A stretch of 64,000 nt of DNA, taken from assembly GCF_002077135.1 (NCBI RefSeq), contig NZ_LDOS01000005.1:310001-374000 (forward strand), read 5' to 3'. Below are positions 55,466-64,000 of this stretch, piece by piece; position 1 is the stretch's first letter, and each line of letters starts with the position of its first letter. The stretch is from Metallibacterium scheffleri (GTDB lineage: Bacteria > Pseudomonadota > Gammaproteobacteria > Xanthomonadales > Rhodanobacteraceae). The notes under the pieces are model-generated. The model was not told the origin of the DNA, searched no databases, and worked only from the letters and a program-made list of their open reading frames with translations. Both the position numbers and the translations under genes were made by a program.

Positions 55466-56728
55466 TCATAGCCGCGCCGCGTTCGTGTACGTCCGCGCGC
55501 TTTTGCGTCCAGCAGCCGGCAATGCCGAAGTGTCGGCGGGAGCAATCGGCACCACCCGGCTACCCTCCTTGAGGCGAAACTGACCGGACGTAACCACCAC
55601 TTCCCCGGCCATCAGCCCCTTGGTGATGACCTGTCCGGCGTCACCCGCGTCACCGCTAGCGGTGACCGCCTGTACCCGAACGTACCGGGCCGGGTGCTGG
55701 CCGCCGGTTTTGGCGAGCGTATCTTGGGGCTTGCTGCCTTGCTGGACGTTGCGGCCGGTCGGCTTCTTGCCGGTGACGACCCACACGTAGTCTCCATCCG
55801 GTCCGTGCTGCAATGCGGTGGTCGGCACCACCAGCGCACCAGCCTCCGCACCGAGCTCCAGGCGCACGTTGACGTACTGCCCGGGGTACAGCCGGCCGTT
55901 CGCATTCGGAAACTCGGCCTTCAACTGGAAGGTATCCGTACCCGGGTCGATCCGGTTGTTGACGACTTTGAGCGCGCCGTCGCCCGCCACCGCCTGGTTC
56001 GATGCGTCGATGGCCGCCACCTTCAGCGGCGCTTTCGCCTGAGCGCCCCGGACTTCGTCAAGGTACTTGCCGGGCAGCGTGAACAACACGTCGATCGGGT
56101 GCATCTGGGTGATGGTGACGATCGTCGAGCTGGGGGTCACGACGTTGCCTGGCGTCACTTGGCGAATGCCCGCCACACCATCGATGGGGGAAGTGATGCG
56201 GGTGAATCCGAGCTGCACCCGTACGTCCTTGATTGATCCGTTGTCGGCCGCAACGGCCGCCTGGTACTGCAACACGGTGTTGTGCTGCGTGATGCGGTCG
56301 ATCTGAGCGACATACGGCGCGTACCGCGGGTTCTCCGAGCGTTCTAGGTTGGCCTTTGCCGTCTTCAACTGCGCCTCGTCTTGCTGCAGCTTTCCGGTGG
56401 CCTGGTCCAGCTCCCCCTGCAGCGTACGTGGATCGATTTGTGCGATGACCTGACCTTGCGTGACTGGATCGCCTTCCGTGAAATCCAGTTGCATCAACTC
56501 GCCCCCAACCTGGGGTTGCACGTTGACGGAATTGATCGGGGTGACCGTGCCATGGTTCGTGAGGTAGATCGGCACGTTCTCCATTGCGACCGGTACCATC
56601 GTGACGGGTACAGGCGCACTCTTGCCGAACCCGGCTTGCGCGTTGCCATGGCCGGCGAAGACGTGCCAGACGACCAGTGCCGCGATGACAATGACGATGC
56701 CTGTCAGGATCCACTTGGTTCGCGACAT
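55466..56728 (-). CDS. RND efflux periplasmic adaptor (MdtA-like)
   Basis: 420 residues. N-terminal membrane anchor (WILTGIVIVIAALVVWHVFAG), lipoyl-type halves (VNVQPQVGGELMQLDFTEGDPVTQGQVIAQIDPRT and FTRITSPIDGVAGIRQVTPGNVV), an alpha-helical hairpin between them and a beta-barrel domain (LYPGQYVNVRLELG). It would link the RND protein at 51147-54257 to an outer-membrane channel; no channel gene is present in the window. Confidence 0.88.
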   Translation of the reverse strand: MSRTKWILTGIVIVIAALVVWHVFAGHGNAQAGFGKSAPVPVTMVPVAMENVPIYLTNHGTVTPINSVNVQPQVGGELMQLDFTEGDPVTQGQVIAQIDPRTLQGELDQATGKLQQDEAQLKTAKANLERSENPRYAPYVAQIDRITQHNTVLQYQAAVAADNGSIKDVRVQLGFTRITSPIDGVAGIRQVTPGNVVTPSSTIVTITQMHPIDVLFTLPGKYLDEVRGAQAKAPLKVAAIDASNQAVAGDGALKVVNNRIDPGTDTFQLKAEFPNANGRLYPGQYVNVRLELGAEAGALVVPTTALQHGPDGDYVWVVTGKKPTGRNVQQGSKPQDTLAKTGGQHPARYVRVQAVTASGDAGDAGQVITKGLMAGEVVVTSGQFRLKEGSRVVPIAPADTSALPAAGRKSARTYTNAARL

Positions 56729-56888
56729 TCGACTACGATCCCCGATACAACGACCTGAAAAGCACGCTGCCTACTGCGTCCGCATGCTCACGACGAAGGT
56801 GCTATGGCTGCGCGAGGCCAGCCATTTCCAATGCCACCGCGCCAAAGCCGTTGCACTGTAAGCCTTTCGCTCGTTGATCGTGAGCAAC

Positions 56889-56903
56889 TTAGTTGATGGC
56901 TTG
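56889..56903. promoter_or_regulatory. Second LysR-type box, upstream of the adaptor gene
   Basis: TTAG-TTGATGG-CTTG lies 161 bases from the adaptor start, in the same orientation and at almost the same distance as the box before the RND gene (158). Flanking bases GATCGTGA and AGTTGATGGCT match the first copy. Confidence 0.55.
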
Positions 56904-57417
56904 GCGCAAGAAAACCTAGTGGTCAACACCACGGCGGATCACCCGACCTTCTGATGCGGAGCTGTGGGTGAAAGCAATGATCGCGGGCTTCACCGACACG
57001 CTCGACAACGCGACTACGTTTGCCGATCACGTTCGGTTCAATGATCACCCGACATCGGTCTGGTTGATAAATTGAATCGGTGTACGCAGTGGATTCGCCT
57101 TGCATCCTGCAAGACTAGCCCTCACACTCTGATTGAGCAAGTTATTTGTTAACTATCGCTAAGTATCCTCCGGCAAAGCCGGAGGCTTTACGATGGCTGG
57201 CCCCTCAAAGGGGCCTTTTCGCCATCGGTCAAAATCAAAAGCTAAAAGCTGCGTGGGTGAAACCGACCGCCGGAACGGTCGAACCTTGGTGAGTCCCCCG
57301 GCAGAGCCGGGGGTTTACCTGAGCGAAATCAAGCGTGTCACAGCGAGCCCCCTGTTGATGGAGCAGCCATTGTCCCACGGCGCGCATTGAAAACTGACAC
57401 AGCCTGCGCGCTTTGCA
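56904..57417. other. Intergenic region with three GC hairpins
   Basis: About 500 bases with no convincing gene. CCTCCGGC-AAA-GCCGGAGG-CTTTA (57167-57190), GGCCCC-TCAAA-GGGGCC-TTTT (57199-57219, terminator-like) and CCCCCGGC-AGA-GCCGGGGG-TTTAC (57295-57318). The first and third are variants of the same repeat, of a kind often seen near IS200/IS605 ends. Confidence 0.4.
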
Positions 57418-57711
57418 TTGATCAACCAGCGCCGACGATCTGCATCGTCATATCAATCTGTTGAGGCGGCGTCGAACCTTGGTCAGCCGTCACCGCGCGC
57501 AATGGCCCGGGACTGGTCAATCACGAGCGCGCAACAACAGGCGCAGCGGCAGGCCGAGCAAGCCCAGCAGATCGAGGCGGGCAAACAGCGGGCGCGGGAA
57601 GCGTTCGAGCGTTTCAAAGCCGAGCGGTTATCCCCGTCTGCTGTGGGCACCCCTGTGGTCACTCCTGGCCGCTCTGAAGTCCAATTGAAAGGCAACTGCG
57701 GCCGAACTCTA
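57418..57711 (+). pseudogene. Possible relaxase C-terminal scrap
   Basis: The frame holds MARDWSITSAQQQAQRQAEQAQQIEAGKQRAREAFERFKAERL, a Gln/Arg-rich helix like the C-terminal tails of MobA/TraA relaxases. No catalytic relaxase motif is present, and the frame runs into the end of the AbiEii-like gene on the other strand. Low certainty. Confidence 0.25.
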
Positions 57712-59127
57712 GTTGGTCCGCACGTAGATGCCCGTTCGACCGGGGCACGGGTAGCCGCGCGGATTCTTGTGCGCGTTGAGTGAGCTGTCCATGCTTTTGC
57801 GATCGAACGACTTGCCGCACACAGGGCAGCGGTAGATATAGACCGGGGCGTTGCTTGAGGGACGCGCTACGCGACGGACCATCGGTCGCCCAAACGACAG
57901 GCCACCGTTGTCTGTGCGTGCCGTTTGAGGGATGGAGAGCGGTCCTGCGGTCGTCAGCTCGATAAGGTAGCGAGGGCTGAAGGACTGGTTCGTGACGGAC
58001 GCGCCCTGGATGCGGTCGATCCGGTACGAGCGGGGCTCTCCGGAATCGCTGCGGGTCGCGTACAAAACGAAATTGCCGTCGCGTGTTTCCCGAAGGGAGT
58101 AGGGCTCGATGCGCCGCGTGCCACCGTCGTATGAAAGATCGACACAGAGGTGGTTGGCCGCAGCAAAGCGGATGATCTCCAGCGGACCACGGGTCCGCAT
58201 AGGAATGCCGCGTGGCAGCTCGCGCGTGCGAATGGTGGTTTCGGTTGCGCCGGCTGTGATTGCCACAGGCTGAGGCACTTCCTCGCCACCCATGATCCAG
58301 ACAAACATCTCCGGCAAAGCCGCCCAGAATTCTGCGACGGGCGGAAGCACCGGAAGCTGGTGCCCCAGCATGTTGTCCCACATAGCTTCCAGATCGCTCC
58401 GGTGCGGCTCAAGGCTTGCGAGCGAGGGCAGGGCGATGCCCTTGTAGGCGCACTTTTTCGTCAGGACATCAAGGAGCAGCGCTGCTGATGGCCGCGTATC
58501 GCCATGGCGATAGAGGTTGATCACGTCATAGAGATCGCGAGGCCGCGTACGCTCGCCGAGGGCGCGGATCTTTTCGCCGAACGCTTCTTCATACGCGTAG
58601 CTGTTGATCCACATTCCGCCTTCGGGGCTGTCCGCATACGGGTGAAACACGCCGCGCCGGACAGATGGAAGCACGAGCACTTCATCGGCCGTCAGATCGA
58701 GCTTGATCTTCGGCCAGCCGCCAGAGCCCGATGTTGGAGAGACTGGTCCGCGGTAGCCGACCTTACCCTGGCACGAGAGACGACCACGCGGGTTCGTGTA
58801 GATGTCGAATGACAGCTGATCCGCCGGGATGGTGAGGCCTGATTCGTCGGACACCCATTCGACGACTTCACTGAGCACGCGCCGCAGAAAGTCCTCTTGA
58901 AGACCGGCTTCATCGCGGAGCGTGAAGTCCAGGTCTTCAGAGAAACGGTAAGTCTCGAAGTAGCATTTCTTCAGGCACGTTCCGCCCTTGAAGACCCACG
59001 AATCCGTCAGCTCCGGGTGCGTGTGAATCCCTGCCAGCAGCCAGCCCAAGACGTAGTCCTTCTCGACGACGCTTGGCAGCAAACCGAGCGACGACGCCGT
59101 CTCAAGAATCTCGCGTCTGTCGATCAT
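57709..59127 (-). CDS. AbiEii-like nucleotidyltransferase toxin with WYL and zinc-finger parts
   Basis: 472 residues from ATG 59127 (GGAGAG upstream). N-terminal nucleotidyltransferase: FKGGTCLKK (48-54) and RFSEDLDF (61-68), as in AbiEii/MenT toxins. About 305-400 reads like a WYL ligand-binding domain (PLEIIRFAAANHLCVDLSYDGG, then RIEPYSLRETRDGNFVLYA and YRIDRIQGASVT). The end has a C2HC finger: CPVCGKSFDRKS...LNAHKNPRGYPCPG. AbiEii proteins are usually about 300 residues, so the extra parts are unusual. The start overlaps the antitoxin gene by 4 bases. Confidence 0.75.
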   Translation of the reverse strand: MIDRREILETASSLGLLPSVVEKDYVLGWLLAGIHTHPELTDSWVFKGGTCLKKCYFETYRFSEDLDFTLRDEAGLQEDFLRRVLSEVVEWVSDESGLTIPADQLSFDIYTNPRGRLSCQGKVGYRGPVSPTSGSGGWPKIKLDLTADEVLVLPSVRRGVFHPYADSPEGGMWINSYAYEEAFGEKIRALGERTRPRDLYDVINLYRHGDTRPSAALLLDVLTKKCAYKGIALPSLASLEPHRSDLEAMWDNMLGHQLPVLPPVAEFWAALPEMFVWIMGGEEVPQPVAITAGATETTIRTRELPRGIPMRTRGPLEIIRFAAANHLCVDLSYDGGTRRIEPYSLRETRDGNFVLYATRSDSGEPRSYRIDRIQGASVTNQSFSPRYLIELTTAGPLSIPQTARTDNGGLSFGRPMVRRVARPSSNAPVYIYRCPVCGKSFDRKSMDSSLNAHKNPRGYPCPGRTGIYVRTN

Positions 59128-59921
59128 GCAAGTCTCTCCTTCCAGCGGGCAGGGACCCACAGATTCCACGCGGTGACAAGATGGCTACAGTCGAGTCCCG
59201 GATCGAGCTTGGTATAGCCTTTGGTCAAGCGCGTGCGGCAAGCAGCGGCTAGCTTTTCGTCCTGGAGCTGCGCCTCTGCCAGAAAGCCGAGGCGCTTGAA
59301 GATTGCGCCGTTGCCGAATTTCTCGGCGTAGGCGATCAGCAGTTCCAGATCGGCGTTGCGCAGCTTCCGAAACGCGGAAAGACAGTCGGCGACATGATCG
59401 ATGCCGCCACCGGTCTGCGGTAACGCCAGCATGTCGATGAGCGTGCGTGCAGGGTCAGAGAGGTTGACGCGCGTGGTGCCGCGCCAGACCGGTTTGACGC
59501 CGAAGAATCGCTTCGGCGCAATGTGATGGGCTAGGAACGTCACGCCCTGTGCGGTTACCCGTTGCTCATCAATGCGCCGTATTGCGAAGATCATTGTTTC
59601 GTTGAACAGCTGCTCGGTGAGGTCCCAGTGATGGGCGGCGGTCCAGCCGCCGATGTAGGACTCGCCAAAGAGGGACGGCACCAGCACCCACGGATCACTG
59701 ACGATCTGATCGCTCGTCGCAAGATCGATCGGGACGGGGACATACAGGCCTTGGCCGATGCGGCGCATCCAGCCCTGGCCGGCCCAGCGCGACATCAGCT
59801 TCGCAGCCGCGTTTCGGTCAAGGTCGAGCGCCTGCGCTGCGGTCTCTATCGAGACCACATCATTTGTGGCGCGGAGCACGACGGCCAGACGCGCCCTGTT
59901 GGCTGGCAAGATCTCGCTCAT
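59124..59921 (-). CDS. AbiEi-type antitoxin
   Basis: 265 residues from ATG 59921. N-terminal winged helix (VVSIETAAQALDLDRNAAAKLMSRWAGQGWMRRIGQGLYVPVP) and a C-terminal AbiEi domain (IGGWTAAHHWDLTEQLFNETMIF... NLSDPARTLIDMLALP... GGGIDHVADCLSAF). It represses its own operon and opposes the toxin. The region upstream is AT-rich (GTAACACGTTAAATT), fitting a promoter with operator. Confidence 0.82.
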   Translation of the reverse strand: MSEILPANRARLAVVLRATNDVVSIETAAQALDLDRNAAAKLMSRWAGQGWMRRIGQGLYVPVPIDLATSDQIVSDPWVLVPSLFGESYIGGWTAAHHWDLTEQLFNETMIFAIRRIDEQRVTAQGVTFLAHHIAPKRFFGVKPVWRGTTRVNLSDPARTLIDMLALPQTGGGIDHVADCLSAFRKLRNADLELLIAYAEKFGNGAIFKRLGFLAEAQLQDEKLAAACRTRLTKGYTKLDPGLDCSHLVTAWNLWVPARWKERLA

Positions 59922-60011
59922 GACTACATAGTAACACGTTAAATTCTCACAATAAAGGAATTTCATGTACTCATGTGTAGCGTTTTGGCCCGCTTGGCGC
60001 GCGCGGCCTGC

Positions 60012-60230
60012 TCAACGGGCGATCCACGCAAACAGAGCCATGCCGAGGATCAGCAGCAGCACGAGCGATCCGAACGGGTTCTGCTCCAGAACATCGATCT
60101 GATGCGTGTCAAACGGCTCAAATCGCGGAATGTAATAGCTTAGACGTGCCCGAAACGCCTGTTTCCGACGTGTGATGCCGACTTCTCGCCCCTGCCCCTC
60201 TGGACGTCGGTAAGCGTGTGCCCACGCCAC
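60012..60230 (-). CDS. Possible small membrane protein
   Basis: Up to 72 residues from GTG 60230. The last 21 residues (FGSLVLLLILGMALFAWIAR) form a clear membrane helix; the preceding RLSYYIPRFEPFDTHQIDVLEQNP looks coding. No good ribosome binding site is visible. Could be a remnant. Confidence 0.35.
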   Translation of the reverse strand: MAWAHAYRRPEGQGREVGITRRKQAFRARLSYYIPRFEPFDTHQIDVLEQNPFGSLVLLLILGMALFAWIAR

Positions 60231-60269
60231 CTTGCGCGGTGGCGCGGTGGCGTGGTGCGCGTGGTGCGA

Positions 60270-60421
60270 TCAGGCAGCAGGCTGCCAGGAGGTCGGCAGC
60301 AGGGTGCCGAGGTCACGATCGAGCGTGGTCGGCAGGCGCGTCAGCACCTCGGTCAGCCACGCATGCGGGTCGTGACCGTTGGCCTTGGCGGTGGCCAGCA
60401 GACTCATGATTGCGGCAGCGC
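60270..60421 (-). pseudogene. IS66 transposase 3' scrap
   Basis: Encodes only QRAAAIMSLLATAKANGHDP...WLTEVLTRLPTTLDRDLGTLLPTSWQP, the IS66 C-terminal domain, ending at TGA 60270-60272. An in-frame stop lies just upstream. The rest of the element is absent. Confidence 0.75.
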
Positions 60422-60484
60422 GCTGTCAGTCCACTATCCGGCGTCAAGCGCCTTGTCCACCACACGAAACAGCGCAGACCCGGC

Positions 60485-60639
60485 ATAGGCGGCCCTCCAC
60501 TATATCGCGGTAGTTCGGGTCGCTACGCTCGGCGCCGAGTATGTCGGCCGCGATGTCGTGGCCGTGCAGAACGACGTAACCGAGTGCCTCCGACCCACGC
60601 CAGGGCGGCTTCGACAATGGATTGGGTGAAGCTGCTCAT
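60485..60639 (-). pseudogene. hsdR 5' scrap (type I restriction subunit)
   Basis: From ATG 60639: MSSFTQSIVEAALAWVG, then after a frame change EALGYVVLHGHDIAAD..GAERSDPNYRD. Together this is the start of HsdR. A lost codon, a frameshift and truncation make it non-functional. It ends near the IS66 scrap. Confidence 0.7.
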
Positions 60640-60762
60640 GTCATCGCCAGGTTGCAAACATCATTGCCCGCTCAACGTAGCCCCGGAGCTCGCCATCGTT
60701 GATCACCACGCAGGCGTAATTTCAGGGTTGCGCATCGAGTTCGAAGACCCGATGCTGCGAGT

Positions 60763-62022
60763 ATGAACATCCAATTCATACACACGGCGGACGTACATCT
60801 CGACCGCGGGCTCAAAGGCCTGACGGTCCAGGGCGACAGCGCACCGGAGCTGCTTACCGCCACACGAACAGCGTTCGTCCGCTTGGTCGACGTGGCGATC
60901 GATACCAAGGTCGCCTTCATGATCATCGCTGGCGACCTCTATGACAGCGACTGGAACGATTTCCAGACGGGCTACTTTTTCATTGGCGAGATGGGTAGGC
61001 TTCAAAAAGCTGGGATTCGCGTGATCCTACTCTACGGCAACCACGACGCCGAGCAGGACATGACCAAGAAGCTGGCCCTGCCTGACAACGTGCTTCGGTT
61101 CGACTCGTCCAAACCTTCTTCAATCCCGCTTGAGGATCTCAAGATAGTGCTGCACGGGCAGAGCTTTCGCCGGGCGGCCACGACCGACAACCTTGCTGCG
61201 AAATATCCGCCTCCGGTGCCGGGCTGGGTGAACATCGGCGTGCTGCACACCGCGCTGCAGGGCAAGCCTCCGCATAGCCCCTATGCACCATGTAGCTTGG
61301 ATGAGCTGAAGAACAAGGGCTATGCCTACTGGGCCCTTGGGCATGTCCACCAATACGAGATCCTCGCGGAGGATCCGTGGATCGTGTTCCCTGGGAACCT
61401 GCAAGGTCTGCACGTCAACGAGCCCGGCGCGCGCGGCGCGGTCATCGTGCCAATCGATGATGGTGCCGTGGGCCGGCCCGAAAGACTGTGCGTGGACGTT
61501 CTGCGCTGGACTACGGTCGAGGTCGATGCCGCGGGGGCTGCAGGCATCGACCAAGTGGCGCCGTTGATTGGACAGGCGCTGCGAAAGACTGTCGGCGAAG
61601 CAGAAGGTCGATATGTCTGCTGCCGGGTAGTTCTGACCGGCCGCACTGCCGCACATGGCGAATTGTTCGCTCGCGGCCAGCAGTTGGCGGCCGAGGTCAA
61701 GGCACAAGCCATCGCGGCAGCACCGGACAAGCTCATCATCGAAAAGATCAAGGTTCAGACGCAGCCGATGCTGAGCCCCGAGGAAATCGCGGCACGCGGC
61801 GACGCCGTGGCGGAGCTGCAAAAGATCTTCGACGGCGCACCGACGGACCAAGCTTTCCTGGAATCGCTCAGGAGCGATCTCGAGGTCTTGGTTGGCAAGT
61901 TACCGCCGGAACTCGCCGACCAGGATCTGCCGGCGGTCCAGTGCGTGAAGGAAGGGCGGCTTTTCGATCTGATTGCAACGGTGGCTCCTGGTGTGCTCGA
62001 TCGCGTTTCACGGGAGAGCTAA
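60763..62022 (+). CDS. SbcD/YhaO-like metallophosphoesterase
   Basis: 419 residues from ATG 60763. Mre11-type motifs: FIHTADVHLDRG, IIAGDLYDSDW, LLYGNHDAEQD, IGVLHTA, YAYWALGHVHQYEIL. Such proteins are Mn-dependent DNA exo/endonucleases that work with an SMC-like ATPase; the next gene provides it, 2 bases after the stop. C-terminal capping domain of about 150 residues. Confidence 0.85.
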   Translation: MNIQFIHTADVHLDRGLKGLTVQGDSAPELLTATRTAFVRLVDVAIDTKVAFMIIAGDLYDSDWNDFQTGYFFIGEMGRLQKAGIRVILLYGNHDAEQDMTKKLALPDNVLRFDSSKPSSIPLEDLKIVLHGQSFRRAATTDNLAAKYPPPVPGWVNIGVLHTALQGKPPHSPYAPCSLDELKNKGYAYWALGHVHQYEILAEDPWIVFPGNLQGLHVNEPGARGAVIVPIDDGAVGRPERLCVDVLRWTTVEVDAAGAAGIDQVAPLIGQALRKTVGEAEGRYVCCRVVLTGRTAAHGELFARGQQLAAEVKAQAIAAAPDKLIIEKIKVQTQPMLSPEEIAARGDAVAELQKIFDGAPTDQAFLESLRSDLEVLVGKLPPELADQDLPAVQCVKEGRLFDLIATVAPGVLDRVSRES

Positions 62023-62024
62023 GG

Positions 62025-64000
62025 ATGCGCATCCGCCGGCTTGACCTGACTCGTTACGGCAAGTTCACCAACCAGTCGCTAGATCTGCCTCGCGGCGAGT
62101 CCGACTTTCATCTGATCTATGGCTCCAATGAGGCCGGCAAGTCCACAATCCGCAGTGCTGTTGTGGACCTGCTCTACGGGATCAACCGTACGTCACCGTT
62201 CAACTTCGTCCACGAATACTCCGAGATGTGTATCGGCGCATTGGTCGAGACCAACGGCGGGTCCTTGGATTTCCGGCGCCTGAAGCGCAACAAGGGTTCG
62301 CTGGTGGATCCGGGGGGCAAGCCCTTGCCCGATAATGTCTTGGTGCCATTTCTGGGCGGGACCGATCAGGACTTCTTCTTGCGCATGTTTGCGCTAGACC
62401 ACCAGAACATGGTCAGCGGGGGGCGCGACATATTGAACAGCTCCGGCGACCTGGGTCAGATGTTGTTCCAGGCCGCCGCAGGCCTCGGCAGTCTTCAGGC
62501 CATCAAGGAAAAGCTGGAGGCCGAAGCTGAAGGCCTCTGGGGCCCAAGAGCTAAGGAAAGTAGGGCGTATTACCAAGCGCTCGGCCGAATGGATGAAGCC
62601 AAGTCCCGGTTGCACGAGGTCCGCGTCACCAGTCTCAAATGGACGACGGCCCGGCGCGCATTGGACACCGCCGACGGCGAGCTAGCCGCAGCGGAAGGCC
62701 GGCGCGGGGAACTCCAGAGCTTGTGCAACCGGTTCGAGCGGGTGCAGCGCGTATCGCCCCTGCTGGCGCAGTTGCACGATGCCCAGAAGCGCATCGATGC
62801 CATGGGGCCGGTCATTCGGCTGCCCGTCGACGCTGCTGCGACGCTGGCCGCCACCGAGATCGTAATCCAGACGGCGGATGCCCAGGTGCAGATTCACCGG
62901 AAGACCGGCGAAGACGCCACGCGCGATCAGGCGAACTTCGCGCCGAACGCACCGATCGTGGCTCACGATGCCGAAATCCGGCGTCTGGCGGGGCTGGTCG
63001 CGAGCGTGCAGCTGGCAGAGCGCGACATCCCCAAGCGGGAAGGCGAAGTCACCGAACAGGAACAACTGCTCCTAGATGCGGCGGCCCAGGTCGGGTGGCG
63101 AAATATCGCACGAGAAGACGTACCTGGACGGCTTCCGAGCAAGCTCCTGCGCGCTGAGATTGAGGAGTTGCTTGCGCGCCATTCGAGCCTCAGGAATGCC
63201 ATGGATCTGCGAGCCCACGACTTGACACAATCGCAGACGGTGCTGCAGGCGATTGACGAAGAGGAAGCGGCGCTCCCAGATGCTACTGAGTACCCCGCGT
63301 TGGCTGCTGCGCTGAAGCCGGCACAGTCCCTTAACCCTGATGAGCGCAACGATGAACTCGTCGGGGAGGTAGCTGCCGCAACACGCAAACTCAACGAGGC
63401 GCTATCGGATCTTGCGCCGTGGAGCGGCGATGCTGCGGCTCTTGCCTCAATGCGACTCCCTGAAATTGCCGAGATACAGCGACTGCTGGATACCCGCAAG
63501 CGACTCGAAGCAGAGTTAGACAAAGTGCAGCAGGGTATCGATGATCGGCAGCTCTCCCTGGCAGGACTGGACACCGAACTGATACAGGAGCGGCGCGATC
63601 ACCGTATCGCGACGGCTAAAGAGTTGTCTATTGCGCGCCAGCAGCGTGATGCCACCTTCGGCCGGATCGTTGTCGGCGAGTTGACCCCTGCATCCGCCGC
63701 GACAATGTACGGCAAAGAAGTGGAGGCAGCTGACGTCTTGGCCGATCGACGCTACGAGGACGCCGAAGACACGGCGAGGGTCCAGGCGCTTGCCAATCAG
63801 TCTGAGAAACTGCGCGCCGAGATCGATCGGCTCATGGAACAGGGCGGACGCTGTGCACGGCAGTTGGCAGACCTGCTAAGTGACTGGGAAGCCCGTGGCT
63901 CGGAGCTAGGTTTGGCCGAGATCTCACTGGACCGCGTCACCTCCTGGACACAGCAGCGCACCGTGGCCCTGACCGTCGCTAGTGAACTGGAGGTATCCCG
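62025..64000 (+). CDS. YhaN-like SMC/Rad50-type ATPase, C-terminus off the window
   Basis: From ATG 62025 (TAAGG overlap with the previous stop region). GSNEAGKSTIRSAVVDLLYG is the Walker A of the YhaN/AAA_27 branch; MFALDHQNMVSGGRDIL follows. From about residue 180 the sequence is long coiled coil. At least 658 residues are present and the frame is open to the right edge; the Walker B and signature motifs should lie beyond. Pairs with the SbcD-like protein for DNA-end processing or repair. Confidence 0.85.
   Translation, partial: MRIRRLDLTRYGKFTNQSLDLPRGESDFHLIYGSNEAGKSTIRSAVVDLLYGINRTSPFNFVHEYSEMCIGALVETNGGSLDFRRLKRNKGSLVDPGGKPLPDNVLVPFLGGTDQDFFLRMFALDHQNMVSGGRDILNSSGDLGQMLFQAAAGLGSLQAIKEKLEAEAEGLWGPRAKESRAYYQALGRMDEAKSRLHEVRVTSLKWTTARRALDTADGELAAAEGRRGELQSLCNRFERVQRVSPLLAQLHDAQKRIDAMGPVIRLPVDAAATLAATEIVIQTADAQVQIHRKTGEDATRDQANFAPNAPIVAHDAEIRRLAGLVASVQLAERDIPKREGEVTEQEQLLLDAAAQVGWRNIAREDVPGRLPSKLLRAEIEELLARHSSLRNAMDLRAHDLTQSQTVLQAIDEEEAALPDATEYPALAAALKPAQSLNPDERNDELVGEVAAATRKLNEALSDLAPWSGDAAALASMRLPEIAEIQRLLDTRKRLEAELDKVQQGIDDRQLSLAGLDTELIQERRDHRIATAKELSIARQQRDATFGRIVVGELTPASAATMYGKEVEAADVLADRRYEDAEDTARVQALANQSEKLRAEIDRLMEQGGRCARQLADLLSDWEARGSELGLAEISLDRVTSWTQQRTVALTVASELEVS

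Noticed and set aside
57193-57390. 65-codon plus-strand frame
   Set aside because: It runs across two hairpin repeats and has no ribosome binding site or protein-like pattern.

Overview
The window is high-GC, densely coded DNA with Shine-Dalgarno-led, tightly overlapping operons, as in a gammaproteobacterium (perhaps Xanthomonadales; the taxon is an inference and is not proven by the sequence). It reads as the accessory and replication backbone of a large integrative or plasmid-like element, followed by a defence island and a scarred, IS-rich stretch of chromosome or element.

1-34 kb, element backbone. Mostly minus-strand operons: a SprT-like protein and a DUF3857/transglutaminase-like protein; a six-gene operon (small protein, CobS-like AAA+ ATPase, unknown, DUF3150, CobT-like vWA protein, Toprim primase); many small unknown genes; a PLD-like protein; a DsbC/G-like thiol protein; a class II (B12) ribonucleotide reductase with its zinc-ribbon tail encoded separately; an S49 peptidase; a RecG-like helicase and an HU-like protein. 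Plus-strand genes at 29-32.6 kb, an HD-GYP protein and a RecJ 3' fragment close this part. Two RNA-level observations stand out. (i) nrdJ is interrupted by a 273-nt ORF-less insertion with every hallmark of a group I intron; splicing would rebuild the codon of the catalytic cysteine. (ii) Seven transcription units carry long 5' leaders built from the same parts: in six of them a TTGAC-17-TAGSYT-type promoter, a GCCGGT...CCGATG box soon after the start point, a two-hairpin element with covarying stems followed by TTTC, and often another strong hairpin just before the ribosome binding site. This looks like a shared, possibly undescribed cis-acting RNA family serving one regulon.

34-45 kb, defence island. 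Shedu (SduA), the 5' fragment of another nuclease-type defence gene, an MmeI-like fused restriction-modification enzyme, a Gabija pair (OLD-family GajA and UvrD-like GajB) and an H-NS gene cut off by an ISAzo13-type element. A truncated recJ marks the left junction.

45-64 kb. ISAzo13-like and IS21 (istAB) elements, a ParDE toxin-antitoxin pair with a palindromic operator, an RND efflux pump whose inner-membrane and adaptor genes are separated by a LysR regulator and share the same upstream motif, an AbiE-type system whose toxin carries extra WYL and zinc-finger parts, remnants of IS66 and hsdR, and a YhaO/YhaN (SbcD/SbcC-like) pair that runs off the right edge. I saw no tRNA, rRNA or CRISPR array.
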